This document shows, in pieces, positions 12,488-24,109 of a stretch of 64,000 nucleotides of DNA (position 1 is the first letter of the stretch; each line of letters opens with the position of its first letter). Location of the stretch: positions 11,233,550 through 11,297,549 of the forward strand of contig OX578286.1 of the NCBI GenBank assembly GCA_951217055.1, given 5' to 3'. The DNA comes from Gerris lacustris (Eukaryota; Arthropoda; Insecta; Hemiptera; Gerridae). The notes under the pieces are model-generated. The model was given only the letters and a program-made list of their open reading frames with translations. It did no database searches and was not told the origin of the DNA. A program made the translations under genes and the position numbers.

Positions 12488-12572
12488 AGTATTGTTTTTA
12501 TTAAAAATATATAAGAGAAATAAAATAGGTCCATAAGTAGAGCCCTGCGGAACACCCTCCACCTTTCTCATT
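12488..12572 (-). pseudogene. Non-LTR reverse transcriptase fragment, copy 4
   Basis: The minus strand reads M-R-K-V-E-G-V-P-Q-G-S-T-Y-G-P-I-L-F-L-L-Y-I-F-N-K-N. It is nearly the same peptide as copy 3, in the opposite orientation. The GVPQGS box is intact, and the residues after LYI (FNKN rather than ND) differ from the usual consensus in the same way in both copies. Confidence 0.8.
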
Positions 12573-12630
12573 CATTTTAAACTCAAACACAACCTGCCTA
12601 CCCTGTTTTATGAATTAAATACTAATAGTA

Positions 12631-12690
12631 ATATATATATATATATATATAATATATATATATATATATTATAACATATAATAAATACAT
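12631..12690. repeat. (TA)n microsatellite, interrupted
   Basis: TA units with AATATA interruptions near 12650 and 12672. Confidence 0.9.
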
Positions 12691-12694
12691 ACTA

Positions 12695-13180
12695 AAGGTA
12701 ATAACTGAAGTACATATAACTCCCTATTTTTAAAGGTTTAACATAATACAATCCCTACTCATCCTCCATCTTTTGCAATCCTTAATCCCTACTCGTAACT
12801 TAATGTCTCATCCCTATTTCGTTACAGAAGTAGGGGAAGGAAAAGAAGGGAGGAAAATATATATCAAAGAAGTTAATCCCCCCAATTTTTTTTTGTCTCA
12901 TTTTAACTCGTCTTTATCTCTTACGAGCTTTAATCTTGAATAATGATGTTCTTTTTTTTTCATTTTATTTATAAAATATTATACATATTATATCCTATTA
13001 GGATTACACAAATCCATAATTATGAAATGTATAATGTTATCTGATAGTATATATGAATACCTTTTTTACTGCTACTAATAGGTGGAAAAAAATACATTTA
13101 TTTTTAAGTTTACTACACATAACTTTTATTTGTCTCTTTTATACTTGTTAACTTTTATTTTACTTGTAATTTTTATTAGT
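12695..13180. other. AT-rich spacer
   Basis: No element recognised. Confidence 0.5.
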
Positions 13181-13184
13181 TATA

Positions 13185-13570
13185 ATATTAATCTCAAGTT
13201 GTATTTGACTAGTTAAAATTGTTTACAGGTTAGGTTTTTAACCATTTAAGGTTATTATTGGAAATGGCTTTTGTCTAGTTAAGATTAGCACGTGTTAAAA
13301 TTATTTTAAGTAATTAAGGTTACATAAAATGTGTTTATTCACTTGCTAACATTCTAAAAATACAGTATCTCATTAAGTTGAGGTTATTACGATGTGTATT
13401 TTACCTAGTTAAGATAGTTGTAGGTTAGTTTTGAACCATTTAAGGTTATATGAAATAGCTTTTACTCTTTTACAGGTTAGTTTTTTTAACCTGTAAATGT
13501 TATATAAAATGAATTTTTATCTTTTTTAAGATTGTCACAAGGTAGTTTATTCGTTATCACGACATGCTTT
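13185..13570 (+). repeat. Degenerate tandem repeat, ~85-100-bp unit
   Basis: Blocks of the form ACAGGTTAGGTTTTTAACC, TTTAAGGTTATNNNAAATG and TTTNNCTAGTTAAGAT recur four to five times with many changes. An old minisatellite. Confidence 0.6.
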
Positions 13571-13574
13571 TTAT

Positions 13575-14165
13575 TTATGTTTAGTGTGACCCAAACAGTT
13601 CTAACTGTAAAACGTTATATCAATAGAACCATTTAACAACTGAACTCATCATAACTTAAGTTAAACATGCTATTAACTTAAATATTACTAAATCTTATAT
13701 AGTTCTTAAACTCTTTTATTTTTTTTTTTTTTCTTGCTTTTTTCTTTATATAATAAAATTACTTTATCTTTATATAGCGTAAATTTATTCTACAAATGTA
13801 TAGACATTCCCGTTTGAACTTGTCACTTTAACATTGTTCTCTTTGTATATTATCTTAAAAAAAAAACTACAAAAAGGGCTTTGGAAGCCTTAGTTAAAAC
13901 TTAGCGAATAGAAGCCAAATAAAAGACGCTTAAAGTCATCTTCTTGAGACGTTACTTGTACGAAATGTTTTTCAAGTTAAAAAACAAAATCACATTTTTT
14001 TTTTTTACATTACCGTTTTATTCATTAAGTATTTTGTTCATTGTTCGTAAAGTATTACAACTTAAGTTCTGTAAGTGTTATAAAACTCCTAAAAACAAAT
14101 ATGTCAATAGTTTTAGACTTATAATATGTATTATATATTTTTTTAAAATATTGATGTTGTTTACT
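13575..14165. other. AT-rich spacer
   Basis: The open frame at 13944-14186 is AT-rich and has no domain. Nothing supported. Confidence 0.5.
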
Positions 14166-14169
14166 ATCA

Positions 14170-14480
14170 TTGATAAAACCAAATAATATCTTCTAGATAA
14201 ATCTATGTTTTTTGATTTTGTTTTATTCATAACTTATTTTTATGCAATGCATAAGTGTATGAGTTTTCATCTTAATGTAATCAAATAGAATAACAAGTAA
14301 ATAACAATCTTGTTGTTATTTACTTCTTAGATAAAACCAAATAATGCCTTCTAGATAAATCTATGTTTTTTTGTTTTGTATTTATTCTTTACACATTTTT
14401 AGGCAATGCACAAGTGTACGAGTTTTCATCTTAAAGTAATGAAACAGAAGAACAAGTAAATAATTTACTTCTTAGATAAA
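14170..14480 (+). repeat. ~155-bp direct duplication leading into the 40-bp array
   Basis: Two copies (about 14170-14330 and 14325-14480) share CTTCTAGATAAATCTATGTT, GCAATGCA.AAGTGTA.GAG and TTTTCATCTTAA. Each ends near the AACAAGTAAATAA word that begins the 40-bp repeat. Confidence 0.8.
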
Positions 14481-14840
14481 ACCAAATAACAATCTTGTTG
14501 TTATTTACTTCTTAGATAAAACCAAATAACAATCTTGTTGTTATTTACTTCTTAGATAAAACCAAATAACAATCTTGTTGTTATTTACTTCTTAGATAAA
14601 ACCAAATAACAATCTTGTTGTTATTTACTTCTTAGATAAAACCAAATAACAATCTTGTTGTTATTTACTTCTTAGATAAAACCAAATAACAATCTTGTTG
14701 TTATTTACTTCTTAGATAAAACCAAATAACAATCTTGTTGTTATTTACTTCTTAGATAAAACCAAATAACAATCTTGTTGTTATTTACTTCTTAGATAAA
14801 ACCAAATAACAATCTTGTTGTTATTTACTTCCTAGATAAA
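14461..14840 (+). repeat. Nine identical 40-bp tandem units, each palindromic
   Basis: The unit ACCAAATAACAATCTTGTTG followed by TTATTTACTTCTTAGATAAA is repeated nine times with no base change between about 14481 and 14830. AAATAACAA and TTGTTATTT form a stem around TCTTG inside every unit. Perfect identity in such AT-rich DNA implies recent expansion or gene conversion. It could also reflect assembly collapse or expansion. Confidence 0.95.
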
Positions 14841-14883
14841 AAACAAATAATGTCTTCTAGATAAATCTTTAAAATATTTACTT

Positions 14884-15194
14884 TTTACTACGTTTTTATT
14901 AGCTTGCTTTCTTGTTTGTTTGTTTCTTTGTCCTGTACAAATCTTGCAATCGATGTTTAACTAACTTCCCAGGTAGCTAGACATTTGAAACTTTTAGAAT
15001 AGCTCAGAACACGACGACAATGCATTATTTTAATACTTTTAGCCACATTTCAGCAGAATTTTATTAATTTTCAGCAAATTTTACTGTATGAAAAGTTATT
15101 TTATTTGTTTTGACATAACCCATATTTTTTAATCCTTCATTTTGACGGGTTTCAAATTTATGATTTATGTCAATAAATTTAAAAACGTAGTATA
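14884..15194 (-). mobile_element. Family C (TACTACG) MITE, shortened minus copy
   Basis: Inverted ends CTACGTTTTTA and TAAAAACGTAG are bordered by TA on both sides, which suggests a Tc1/mariner-like element. The interior matches the plus copies at 52851-53421 and 63022-63620, including CCGGACAAACAAACAAAC (reversed here) and the GATGACAATGCATTATTTT region, but it lacks about 260 internal bases. It is non-coding. Confidence 0.85.
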
Positions 15195-15299
15195 TAAAAA
15201 GTTCTTTTTATCTTGTAATTAAATTATTTTAATGCATATTTAACAAATTAATTTAAATGTTTATCAAAGCAAATCAAATATTAACTTGAATAAAAAAAA

Positions 15300-15560
15300 A
15301 AAAAAAATATCATCGAAGACAAAATGAACTTCTTAAATAGCAATTAAAGAACATCTACTGCATTCTTTACTTCTTCAATAGCAATTGAAGAACATTAACT
15401 GACATCTTTACTTCTTCCATAGCTATTAAAGAACATCAACTGCATTCTTTACTTCTTCAATAGCAATTAAAGAACATCAACTGCATTCTTTACTTCTTCA
15501 ATAGCAATTAAAGAACATCAACTACATTCTTTTACTTCCTACCTCACAATCAAAGAACAT
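15300..15560 (+). repeat. Minisatellite, 41-bp unit, ~5 copies
   Basis: The unit CATTCTTTACTTCTTCAATAG followed by CAATTAAAGAACATCAACTG repeats at 41-base spacing (15361, about 15402, 15443 and 15484). The outer copies are diverged. Confidence 0.9.
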
Positions 15561-15609
15561 CATTAGAACATCTCTAGAAATTCTTCAGAAAGCGAAGTAC
15601 CATTAGCGA

Positions 15610-15656
15610 GGTATTGAGTTCCTACGTTCATTAAGAATTCGTAGGAACTTCATACC
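15610..15656. repeat. 17-bp inverted repeat with 13-base loop
   Basis: GGTATTGAGTTCCTACG at 15610-15626 pairs with CGTAGGAACTTCATACC at 15640-15656, with two mismatches. No promoter, terminator-like U run or gene is attached, so its role is unknown. Confidence 0.75.
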
Positions 15657-15659
15657 GTG

Positions 15660-16530
15660 CTCTTGGGCTTTTGTCTGTTTACAACGGATCAACTTGTCGA
15701 CTCTTCATTTTCTTATTTTTTTTCTTCATGAATTAATTTGAAACTGCAACACTGCTGAAACATGATCGTTGTTATCAAGAAGGTTTATGAACAACTCCAT
15801 CGAATCAAGATCACTAAATTTTTACACAACTCAAGTATTTATTGATATTTAATTATTAGTCCCTCTCTATTAACATACTCTCTCATTATTAGTTCCTTTT
15901 TTTTTATTCGGGATAACTGATATAATAAATGTGCAGTATAGTGTTCATTTATTTCTATTTGTCCGATTAAATTTATGGGTTTTAATATAAATTGTTCCTT
16001 TTTACTGTTAAGAACTTTTAACTTTTCTGATTTATATTTTCAATAGTTTATTTTTGATTCCGAGCTTCTCGATAATAACAAAAATTATGGGATCGTTTTA
16101 AAGAACTAATAGCTATTTACGTACGTAGAGCAGTAAGGGCGTTATTACAGGCCGTCATGGCACTTTCTGCTCGTGGTGCGTTCACTATTTTATTGCCCAC
16201 CACATAACTAATTACAACGTACATAACTAATACCACGTAAACTAATTACAAAACACGTAAACTATTTTGCCGTAATCTTAAAAAACAATAAATGCATATT
16301 AAGTTTAAATCAGTACCAAAACAAACTGCAGTTATAAAAATATTGATTGTTTACAAATTGAACAGCTGACGCTGAGAACTACTAGCACTTCTTGCAATCC
16401 GCGGCCCGGCCAGCAAGCGGCCTAGTAATGAATACTAGTGGCCCTGTAATGAAAAAGCATGCATTTTTACAGGCCCCAGGGCTGTAAAATGGAACTTTAC
16501 CGGTCGCTTAGGATAGGAATGTTTACAAGT
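15660..16530. other. Spacer with a GC-rich island near 16380-16500
   Basis: Mostly AT-rich. About 16380-16500 carries GCGGCCCGGCCAGCAAGCGG and several CC/GG words. No open frame or element end is clear. Confidence 0.5.
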
Positions 16531-16540
16531 GGAGGGCGGT

Positions 16541-17010
16541 AAAATAATTTATGTCTCCGATTTCAAAAATTCTAAGACAGAAATCTGTTTCAGACATCAG
16601 AGAATATTTTTAGTCCCATGTCTCCTTGTCGGTCTGTTTGTCGTTCAATTTGTGCGAACCAACATAATATCTTAAAAACTACTCGTCTGATTTTAATGGA
16701 ATTTGTATGGTAGGTCAGTAGGTCATAATTAGCCCTTTCTTAATCCTGTATTAGTTTTAACCTTCTGCGCCCATTGTTATATCTTCCACATGAGCACAAA
16801 CATAAATTTATTTACACTTTAGCCACCTGAGCACATTAAATATTGCTAAATTATACTTTTATTTGTACAAAAAAAGAATTACCAAATTTAGAAAAAGAGG
16901 GGAAACAATTTAATAAATTTAGATAATAATTGGGCTTAAAAGCATGAAATTTATTAAGTACGTAATAGGATGCGAAGAAGCTATGTGCCACAATAATTGG
17001 CAGCCTATTT
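16541..17010 (-). mobile_element. Family A dispersed repeat, minus copy 1, hairpin end missing
   Basis: Read on the minus strand it starts with the conserved GCCAATTA...GTGGCACATAGC end and runs through the TTGTGC.CATGTGGAAGA, GACC.ACAATGGGCTAATTATGA and AAATTTCATNAAAATCGG core to the GAAATCGGAGACATAAA zone. The terminal hairpins present in full copies are absent. It has no coding capacity. Confidence 0.85.
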
Positions 17011-17019
17011 TCTATTTTT

Positions 17020-17765
17020 CATGATTAATAAGATCTTATTTTTTTGTAATAAAATGTCAGAATAAATGTAACAATAAGAAAAAAATGAAGATATTTCAAA
17101 TTCTTATTTTATATTCAATAGATTGGAAGAAAGAATTTAAAGATTAACTCTTCTTTAGAAGAATACAAATCTATGGTTTCTTATCCTATGTAATAAATTT
17201 GTTGATTTTATCTTCTGTACTCTGTACTTATCAATATTAAATAAAAAATCAGAATAACTCTATCAATGAAAAACAATGAAGAAATCTTTATTTATCTGAA
17301 AAAAGAATAAGAAAAATATTTATGTGTAAGTTAGGTATTTCTTATAACTTATATTTTAATAGTAAATAAGGAAGAGTTTGAAGACACATTTTCTTCTTCT
17401 GCTTTGGTATCTTATCATTCTTTGCTTTCTTATGTCATGTAATAAATTTATTGCTTTTAGCTTCCTAATTCTTTCCTTCGAAGTGTTGAAAAAGTAATCA
17501 GAATAAATTTAACAATAAAAAAAAGCAAAGAAGAAATGTTTATTTATCTAAAAAAAGAATAAGAAGATTTATTTATAAGTTATTTCTCATAATATAAGCA
17601 TTATTAAAATTTAAGGAAGAATTTGAAGACACATCTTCTTTATCTTTGTTATTTTATTACATGTAATAATTTTTTTGCTTTATATCCTCTTAGTGTTAAA
17701 CAAACAAAACAGAATAAATCTACCAATTAGAAACAAAGAAGAAATAAAGTATAAAAGAAAAATCC
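17020..17765. repeat. Degenerate long-period tandem repeat (~215-240 bp)
   Basis: Blocks CAGAATAAATNTAACAATNA, GAAGAAATNTTTATTTATCT and CTTATGTNATGTAATAAATT recur about three to four times. Divergence is high. Confidence 0.65.
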
Positions 17766-17769
17766 GGAA

Positions 17770-18690
17770 AAAAAAAATCTAACCAATTGTAAACATATAA
17801 TTTACCTGATTTAATTATCTTAGTCTCACCTTGTAGACCTCAATTTCATAATTACCTACTCCGTTATTCCTTATTTTTTTTTTTTTAAATGAACTACGAA
17901 CAAAGAAAAAAAAATGTATATATACCTCCCCTATTTAGTAAAGGTATAGAAAAGAGAAAAGATAATTCACTAGATAAAAGATAATTTAAGGAAATTAAGG
18001 TATAACACCAATTGAGGAGAAGGTATAAGCAAGTAGGCGATTTTATTTTTTTTTAACTATTATCTATATACATATATATACATACCAATTGTAAAAACAT
18101 AGTCTAAGGGATCAGTTTAAAAGAATTACTAGGTATAAAAAAAGCAAATTAAGATTCTTTGGAATAGATAAGAAAGGTATCCCCTTTTTTTTAAAAAAAA
18201 TATATATATATTTAGTTTAAAAAATAAGGAAGGCACCTTTCGTGTCGGAAATTGGATTTAAAGGATGATTCAGTAGTACTTTTTTTTGGTTGGTAGTTAG
18301 CATAGTTATAAGCTATTTTTTGTGTGGAGGTCAGTCTTTAAGTGTAGCGGTATTAGGTTTTGTAGGTTATTTTAGTTAGGTTGAAAAAACCCTGATTGTT
18401 TTAAAACTCGTGTATTTTTTTTTTTTTTTTTTATTATTATTATTTTTGGAAGTTATTTTTTGTATGTGGTACAAAAAGATTTTTTTATAATAATTATTTT
18501 TAATACATGGAAATAAATAAAAATATAATTTTAAATTACCTTAAAGATTATTATAAACTCTGGTAGAAAAGCCACAAACCTGGAACAAACCAAATAAAAA
18601 TTTAATTAAATTAAAAATACAAAAATAATACAACAAATAATATAAAAATATGTAATTTAATATATATTGAATACTATATAATCATAAGAT
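17770..18690. other. AT-rich spacer
   Basis: Contains a poly-T run near 18415-18432 and a short TA run near 18200. No gene or family recognised. Confidence 0.5.
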
Positions 18691-18704
18691 ATGTTTAATA
18701 ATCA

Positions 18705-19343
18705 AAATAGACTGCCAATTGATGTGGCACTTAGCTTCCTCGCATCCTATCCACGAACTTTATTGATTTTATGCTTTTAAAAGTCATTATTGTCAAATTG
18801 GTTTAATTGTTTCCCCCGTTTTTTTTAATCTGTCAAAATTGTTTAGATTTTTTACACGAATTAAAGTATCAATTTAGCAAAAGTTAAAGAGCGTAGACTG
18901 TTCAAATTAATCTGTGGCCATCTGCGGGTTACTTTCGATAAACTATAAAAGTTTCATTCAAATCAGATAAGTACTTTTGACGCTATAGGTGTAAATAAAT
19001 GTATGTTTGTGCGCATGTGGAAGAAAAATAAATTGGCGCAGAAGGTTGAAACTTATATGGGACCAACAATGGGCTAATTATGACCAACCACCCAAATTTC
19101 ATAAAAATTGAACCTGTAGTTTTTAAGATATGTTGGTTCGCAAAAATTGAACGACAGACCGACAGACCGACAGACCGACAGACAGACCGACAGACAGACC
19201 GACAGACAGACACGGAACCAAAAATGTTCCCTGATGTCTGAAACGGATTTCTGTCTTGGAATTTTTAAAATCGGAGACCTAAAAATTTTTCGTTCTTCGA
19301 AACGATCACATAGCTTCCGTTACCTTCGGTAAGCTCGGAAGCA
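18705..19343 (+). mobile_element. Family A dispersed repeat, near-complete plus copy 2
   Basis: This about 640-bp copy shows the whole architecture. It has the left end AATAGACTGCCAATT, then GTGGCACNTAGCTTCCTCGC, a central core with GACCAACAATGGGCTAATTA, an expanded GACA/GACC microsatellite (19150-19210), and the word GGAACCAAAAATGTTCC, which can pair with itself. It ends in two hairpins, TCGTTCTTC.GAACGATC and GCTTCCG-TTACC-TTC-GGTAA-GCT-CGGAAGC. It encodes no protein, and the open frames across it are repeat products. Confidence 0.92.
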
Positions 19344-19639
19344 AAAATACTGTAATCTTAATTATTTTATGAAAGATTAAAATTAAAAATAACAGATAAG
19401 ATTTAAAAATGTGATAAATATTAGAGTAATTGGGTTCCCCAAGGAGTGTTTACAACACCGTTAATTTTTTGTTTGTATTTTTTTAATAAAAAATTCCAAT
19501 ATTTGTGTTCATTGGTAAATACATAAAATAGAAATGAAATACAAATTAGATGAAGATAAATATATAATTGTTTGATGCAGTATAGTATAAACTAAATTTA
19601 TATTATAAGAAAATAATATAATTAGATTTATGAAAACTA

Positions 19640-20445
19640 AATTATTAACTAATCGGCTATTATGTTAGCTTAATTGACTAATTTAATTGATATGTTGCTT
19701 AATTGATTCATTTATAAATTAGGATATTAGCTAAACTGATATTAAATACTATATTAGCTGTTAGCTTAACTGATACTAGATTGTAGATTAGATTTAGCTT
19801 AACTGAAACTCGCTTCCATATTAGATATTAGCTAAACTGCCATTAAATAACATATTAGCTGTTAGCTTAACTGATACTAGATTGTAGATTAGATTTACCT
19901 TAACTGAAACTCGCTTCTATATTAGATATTAGCTAAACTGCCATTAAATAACATATTAGTTGTTAGCATAACTGATACTAGATTGTAGATTAGATTTAGC
20001 TTAACTGAAACTCGCTTCTATATTAGATGTTAGCTAAACTGCCATTAAATAACATATTAGTTGTTAGCTTAACTGATACTATATTGTAGATTAGATTTAG
20101 CTTAACTGATACTCGCTTCTATATTAGATATTAGCTAATCCAATATTGTCTTTTATATTAACTATTAGCTTAACAGATACTAGATTGTAGATTAGATTTA
20201 GCTTAAGTGATACTCGCTGCTATTTATTATTAGATATTTGCTAATCCGATATTGTCTTCTATATTAGCTATTAGCTTAACTGATACTAGATTATTGGTCA
20301 GTTTTAAGCTTAATCTTTTGTATATTAAATATTAGGTAAAACTGATATTAAATACTATAATAGCTGTTAGCTTAACTGATACTAGATTGTAGATAGAGAT
20401 ATCAGCTGAACTGATATTCGCTTTCACATAGCTTAGCTGATAATC
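19640..20445 (+). repeat. Minisatellite, ~100-bp unit, ~7 copies
   Basis: The unit carries GTTAGCTTAACTGATACTAG, ATTGTAGATTAGATTTAGC and TATTAGCTAAACTGCCATTA. The GATACTAG word recurs at 19772, 19873, 19974 and 20074. Later copies are diverged. Confidence 0.9.
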
Positions 20446-20555
20446 ACTGTCATAGTAAGCAGATTGCTTACCAATTGAAACAATTTTTTAATGATCAAAC
20501 TTATTTTAGCAATTCAATACAAGTACAGTTAATAGTTAATTATTACTAATAAGCT

Positions 20556-21137
20556 AATCTGCCAATTAGTGTGGCGCATAGCTTTCCTCGCGTCCTATTT
20601 CTTATACTTAAATGGTTTTATGCTTTTTTTTTAATGGTTTTATGGTTACAAAATTTATTTTATTTTTCCCCTGTTTTTTTTACATCTGTCTAATTTTTAT
20701 TTTTTACCTGAATTAAAGTATCAATTAAGCAAAAATTAACGAGCGCAGACGATTGAAATTAATCTGCTGTCTACTTTGGACAAACCACCTAAATTTCATA
20801 AAAATCAGATAACTACTTTTGAAGCTATAGGTGAAAATGAATGTATGTTTGTGAGCATGTTCAAGAGAAACAAATGGGTGCAGAAGGTTGAAACTTATAA
20901 GGGACCAGCATTGGGCTAATTATGACCTACCATACAAATTTCATAAATATCGGACTAGTAGTTTTTAAGATATGTTGGTTTGTAAAAATGTATGTGACAG
21001 ACAGACACGGACCAAAAATTTTCCTTAATGTATTAAACGGATTTGTGTCTTGGAATTTTTGAAATTGAAGACATCAAATATTTTTGTTCTTCAGAACGAT
21101 CACATAGCTTCCGTTACCTTCGGTAAGCTCGGAAGCA
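20556..21137 (+). mobile_element. Family A dispersed repeat, near-complete plus copy 3
   Basis: It runs from CTGCCAATTAGTGTGGCGCA to the terminal CGGTAAGCTCGGAAGCAAAA. The internal GACA microsatellite is short (about three units), unlike copy 2. Both terminal hairpins are intact. It lies just after the 100-bp minisatellite. Confidence 0.92.
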
Positions 21138-21504
21138 AAATTGCAAAATAAACACAACCTATTTATAAATGTTCTTAATTTGTATTGAAGTTTTGTTCAA
21201 TGGATTCCATTTGTTATTTTAAAATTTCAACTCAGCACATTAGTAAAAATAGATTAAACGTTAATTTTTTTTACATAGGCTCAGCCATTTTTATTTGCCG
21301 TGGTCAGTTATTCTCACGGCTTGTGTTTCTATTTATTTAAATATAATTATTCGTCTGAAGAAATGAAATAATAATGGGAAATAATGCTAAAACAAAGTCA
21401 TTAAGGCTTTTAAATTAACTGGGATGGAACGATAAGAAAAAAAGATTTTATAATATAACAAGTCTACTCGCGTAATAAAAACTAAAAATTAATCAGTATA
21501 TACG

Positions 21505-21508
21505 TATG

Positions 21509-21601
<93 letters not shown>
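21505..21601. repeat. (TA)n microsatellite
   Basis: About 45 TA units preceded by a TATGTGTATA lead-in. Confidence 0.95.
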
Positions 21602-21606
<5 letters not shown>

Positions 21607-21789
21607 ATGTTTTTCATTTTTCTCTTCTTAAATGAAGATTTGTAGTATTTTTTATTAATATGCACCCTCTACTCAAAAAGTACAATTTCTTAAAATAATC
21701 ATACAAGTGGAATTGGACCACCAAATTTTAAATATTCAATAAAAAAGTATTATTTATAATATTACCATAAAATTAACTCCCTCCCAAAC

Positions 21790-22275
21790 ATCGTAACCTT
21801 TGCTAGCTTTTTCTCAGGAACTGCATTTATCCGTTAATCCAAATTGTCTTTGGGTAAGCTTTGTATGATCATGTACACCAAATTTCATAAAAATCGTATT
21901 AGTAGTTTATGCTCTACGCGGTTTTATATTCATTTGACTAAAGATTGAAGTTGTAGAGAAACAATTTTTGAACTCAGTGGAGAGTAGCATTAAAACGTTT
22001 AAATCCATCAAGAACTCAAAACTATTTTTTTGTTAATATCAAAATTGCCTTTAGGTATACTTTTTATGAATATGTACGCCAAATTTCATCAAAATCACAT
22101 AAGTAGTTAATGCTCCACGTGATTGTATATACTACTGACTAAAGATTTCCGTAGCAGAGAAACAAATTAGAGTGGACATTAAAACTTTTTAATCCATCAA
22201 GAATACAAAATCTAATTTTTAAGCAATAGCAATACTTTCTTCTTATATACTATTTATATGAGAAAGTAAAAGATA
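21790..22275 (+). repeat. Family E: ~190-bp direct repeat, two copies, with a hairpin tail
   Basis: Two tandem copies share TTNATGANNATGTACNCCAA, the AAATTTCATNAAAATC core, TAGTNNATGCTC.ACG and TTTAATCCATCAAGAA. The second ends with CAATACTTTCT...GAGAAAGTAAAAG, a stem-loop also found near 56805. The AAATTTCAT..AAATC core is shared with family A. Confidence 0.75.
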
Positions 22276-22319
22276 ATAATTTAAGTATAAAGTAAAAAAC
22301 TAATAATGGGCACATGTTT

Positions 22320-22740
22320 TAAGGTGATCTCAGTCCAGTAATTCGTTCTTCACAAGATCATAAAACAGTCTGTTTCGTAGTCCATATTCTGGGCAGAAGC
22401 CTAGATCCTAAACTACTTACGTGATTGCGATGAATTGCCGATGGAATTATAGTTTTGGATCAAAGTTCAGCTGAGTTTTGGAGCTTCATGATCATCCGTA
22501 ACAATATCAAGGATAATACAAAAATAAGTCTGTTTCGTTGTCTGTCATTAGGGCAGAAGCTTAGATCCTATACTCTTATCTAATTGCGATGAATTGCTGA
22601 TGGATTTAAACTTTTGGATCAAAGTTCAGCTGAATTTGGGAGTTTCAAAAACATCCTTAATAATATAGAGGATAAAAATAAATAGATGTTCATAATCGTC
22701 ATATCTGGTTGAAATCTTCAACTCAGTAATTTATGAGTCT
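22320..22740 (+). repeat. ~170-bp direct duplication
   Basis: Two copies share GTCTGTTTCGTNGTC, GGGCAGAAGC.TAGATCCTA, TTGCGATGAATTGC.GATGG and TTTTGGATCAAAGTTCAGCT. It is followed by a partial third copy near 22700. No coding signal. Confidence 0.8.
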
Positions 22741-22744
22741 GTTA

Positions 22745-23380
22745 GAATTATGAAGGCTCGCGTGTTGAGTTTTTAGTCTCGTAGAAAAGAAAGAAAAAAA
22801 TATAAAGAAGGAGACACTAAACAAGACACATCTTTAACCGTTTTAGATAGAAGGCACTATAAGATTCAATCGAGTGCAGGCATAGCTAGTAAGCGGGTGG
22901 CGCATGGCGCAGTATTCTAACATGTAGCTACAGCGGAACGCTATTATACACAGAGGAGACAAGAGTTCTCTCTTCATGCTCGAGAAACAAGGCTCCTAAA
23001 TTGGCCTGAATCAAAGTGAATTAACTTGTGGGAAGAGATGAGAGGTTGGTTTGTTTTTTATTTTCAAGACCATTGCGCTAAAGGGGGAACCCCCAAACTC
23101 TCTGTGTCTCTGTCTGCTACTGAATCGTTTCGTACTCATAACGTTTCATATTATAAACATCCAGTCGACGATGAAATCAAAAAAAGATCATAGAGTGTCA
23201 GATTAAAACAGGACATATTTGTACTTATGAGTGATGACAGTCATCAGTTTCCTTAGTCATTCTCAAATGTTCAGCCCATTTAAAAATGAGATTAGAAGAA
23301 CCGATATTATTTTTAAGCAATTCTAAAAAAGATATGAATATTTCTGCTAATTATTAACAAGCAATGAATTCAGAGCATAA
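22745..23380. other. GC-richer unique spacer
   Basis: About 22850-23120 is less AT-rich and contains TGGCGCATGGCGCAGTATTC, loosely like a tRNA A box but without a B box at the right distance. No gene can be supported. Confidence 0.45.
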
Positions 23381-23394
23381 TTGTAAGAAGAGAA

Positions 23395-24010
23395 TGGTAT
23401 TACAGCGCACTGGATTAACCTTCAGTCAATTGGTTACACCACGTGGTAACTTAGAATGGATAATGCTATTAGTATGCAGCGTATAATGGCAACGATAGAA
23501 TGGTATTAAGATGCAGTGGATTAACCTAAAGTGAAGTGGTTTTAACTTGGAATGGATAATGCTATTAGCATCCAGCGTATAATGTCATCGATAGAAAGGT
23601 ATACAGATGCAGCGGATTAACCTACAGTCAATTTGTTTGAACATGGAATGGATAATGCTATAAGCATGCAGCATATTATAATGGCAACAATAGAATGGTA
23701 TTAAGATGCAGCAGATTTACCTTCAGTCAATTGTTTTTAACATGGAATGGTTAATGCTATTAGCATGCAGCATGTAATGGTATCGTTAGAATGGTATTAT
23801 GATGCAGCGGATTAACCTAAAGAGAATTGGTTTTAACATGGAATGGAGGATAATGCTATCAGCAAGAAGAGTATAATAGTAACTAGTGAATGATATTACG
23901 ATGCAGCGGATTAACCTACAGTGAATTGGTTTTATCATTGAATGGATACTGCTAGAAAAAATAATAGTAAAAACATGCCAAGGATGACAGTTGCATACTT
24001 TTGATGCAAT
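23395..24010 (+). repeat. Minisatellite, ~98-bp unit, ~6 copies
   Basis: The unit carries GAATGGTATTACGATGCAGC, GGATTAACCTACAGTCAATT and TTTAACATGGAATGGATAAT followed by GCTATTAGCATGCAGCGTAT. Copies are 85-95% alike by eye. A minus-strand frame across it is an artefact. Confidence 0.9.
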
Positions 24011-24109
24011 TGATAATGATAGAGCATTAATGTTATTAAGATGTTGCGGAGAATTGGAGTTACACTGGATTTTTATGTTACGAAGTGATACACTATTTTT
24101 TAAGTGCAA

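Noticed and set aside
19150..19210. Independent GACA/GACC satellite
   Set aside because: It is the variable microsatellite inside family A copy 2, seen at the same place in other copies.
18705..21137. Family A as a Helitron
   Set aside because: A 3' hairpin is present, but the CTRR end, TC start and A/T insertion site are not seen. Class left open.
22880..22960. tRNA gene from the TGGCGCATGGCGCAG word
   Set aside because: No B box at a suitable distance and no cloverleaf can be drawn.
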